Assembly: GCA_030016715.1 (NCBI GenBank)
Contig: JASEJD010000001.1
Location: 124,001-188,000, forward strand
Length of the DNA stretch: 64,000 nt
Source of the DNA: Methanobacteriaceae archaeon
GTDB taxonomy: Archaea; Methanobacteriota; Methanobacteria; Methanobacteriales; Methanobacteriaceae
Reading direction: 5' to 3'
The position numbers were made by a program, and so were the translations under genes. This document shows, one piece after another, positions 63,658 to 64,000 of the stretch. The notes beneath the pieces were generated by a model. That model saw nothing but the letters and a program-made list of their open reading frames with translations. It did not search any database and was not told where the DNA came from. Positions within the stretch are counted from its first letter, which is position 1. Every line of letters begins with the position of its first letter.

Positions 63658-64000
63658 TTAGACCCTTCTTCCCCTCTTACCTCCAGGTCTACCTGTACCA
63701 TCGTGAGGTATTGGAGTAACATCTTCAATTTTACCTATTTTTATACCAGCTCTTGCAAGAGCCCTTATAGTTGCTTGAGCTCCAGGTCCGGGAGTTCTTG
63801 GCCCGTTTCCACCAGGTGCTCTGACTTTGATGTGCAGTCCTACTATCCCTTTCTCTTTTACGTCGTCTGCTGCCCGGGTAGCTGCTTCCATTGCTGCGAA
63901 TGGTGAAGCTTCTTGTCGGTCGGCCCTAACAACTTTTCCACCAGACCATTGGGTAATGGTTTCTGCACCAGTTATATCAGTTACAGTTATTATGGTGTTG
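63658..64000 (-). CDS. rps11: 30S ribosomal protein uS11 (N-terminus off window)
   Basis: The last 113 or so residues: [34 protein letters not shown] and the basic end [17 protein letters not shown]. The true start lies beyond 64000; the internal ATG at 63891 is not the start. First gene seen of the block. Confidence 0.95.
   Translation of the reverse strand, partial: NTIITVTDITGAETITQWSGGKVVRADRQEASPFAAMEAATRAADDVKEKGIVGLHIKVRAPGGNGPRTPGPGAQATIRALARAGIKIGKIEDVTPIPHDGTGRPGGKRGRRV

Overview
The window looks like chromosomal DNA of a mesophilic methanogen of the order Methanobacteriales, closest in style to Methanobacterium. This is inferred from gene content and order; no search was run. The evidence: AT-rich DNA with many TTG/GTG starts behind strong GGGGG- or GGAGG-type ribosome binding sites; the coenzyme F420 enzyme CofH; LL-diaminopimelate aminotransferase; the archaeal lipid set (mevalonate kinase, isopentenyl phosphate kinase, type 2 IPP isomerase, IdsA); and the archaeal gene string rps11-rpoD-rpl18e-rpl13-rps9-rpoN-tRNA-rpoK-eno-fdx-rps2, with an RpoD that carries two [4Fe-4S] motifs.

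Layout. 1-5.3 kb: a partial lipoprotein, two genes broken at poly-A runs (a PH-like protein and an HsdR_N-like nuclease), a K+ channel and a decayed IS5-family transposase. 5.3-30.5 kb: a large DNA-processing and defence island. It holds a McrB/McrC-like pair, a Rad50-like zinc-hook ATPase coupled to a tiny protein, a tight four-gene operon (SbcD-like nuclease, YhaN-like ATPase, UvrD-like helicase, Cas4/AddB-like Fe-S nuclease), an XPD/DinG-like helicase, a NERD-type helicase, the tail of a lost DUF1998 helicase, an ARPP-1 protein, an unknown protein with a nuclease-like core and a HEAT-repeat protein. 30.5-44.6 kb: transporters, membrane proteins and several broken genes (MFS, P-type ATPase, 4Fe-4S protein, YjdF-like protein), an ATPase behind a 47-bp tandem repeat that triplicates its TATA box, an orphan promoter with a foldable transcript, then cofH, ogt and a 34-residue basic peptide. 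44.8-50.5 kb: a histidine kinase with an in-frame duplication in its ATP lid, a nitroreductase, HtpX/LemA and dapL. 50.5-64 kb: one long housekeeping block on the minus strand linking isoprenoid synthesis, RNase J, GluRS, MEMO, translation and RNA polymerase genes, with an intron-bearing tRNA whose first base is the last base of the rpoN stop codon.

How it fits together. The island encodes enzymes that open, resect and cut DNA ends (nuclease-ATPase pairs, helicases, Fe-S nuclease) next to a modified-DNA restriction pair, the mixture expected of an anti-mobile-element island. The best candidate for an undescribed system is the 13.5-21.0 kb operon, possibly with the coupled Rad50-like/small-protein pair facing away from it. 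Several interrupted genes break at homopolymers and each would be repaired by removing one A. This could be assembly error, phase variation or real decay. The sequence alone cannot decide, but it matters for how the genes are read.
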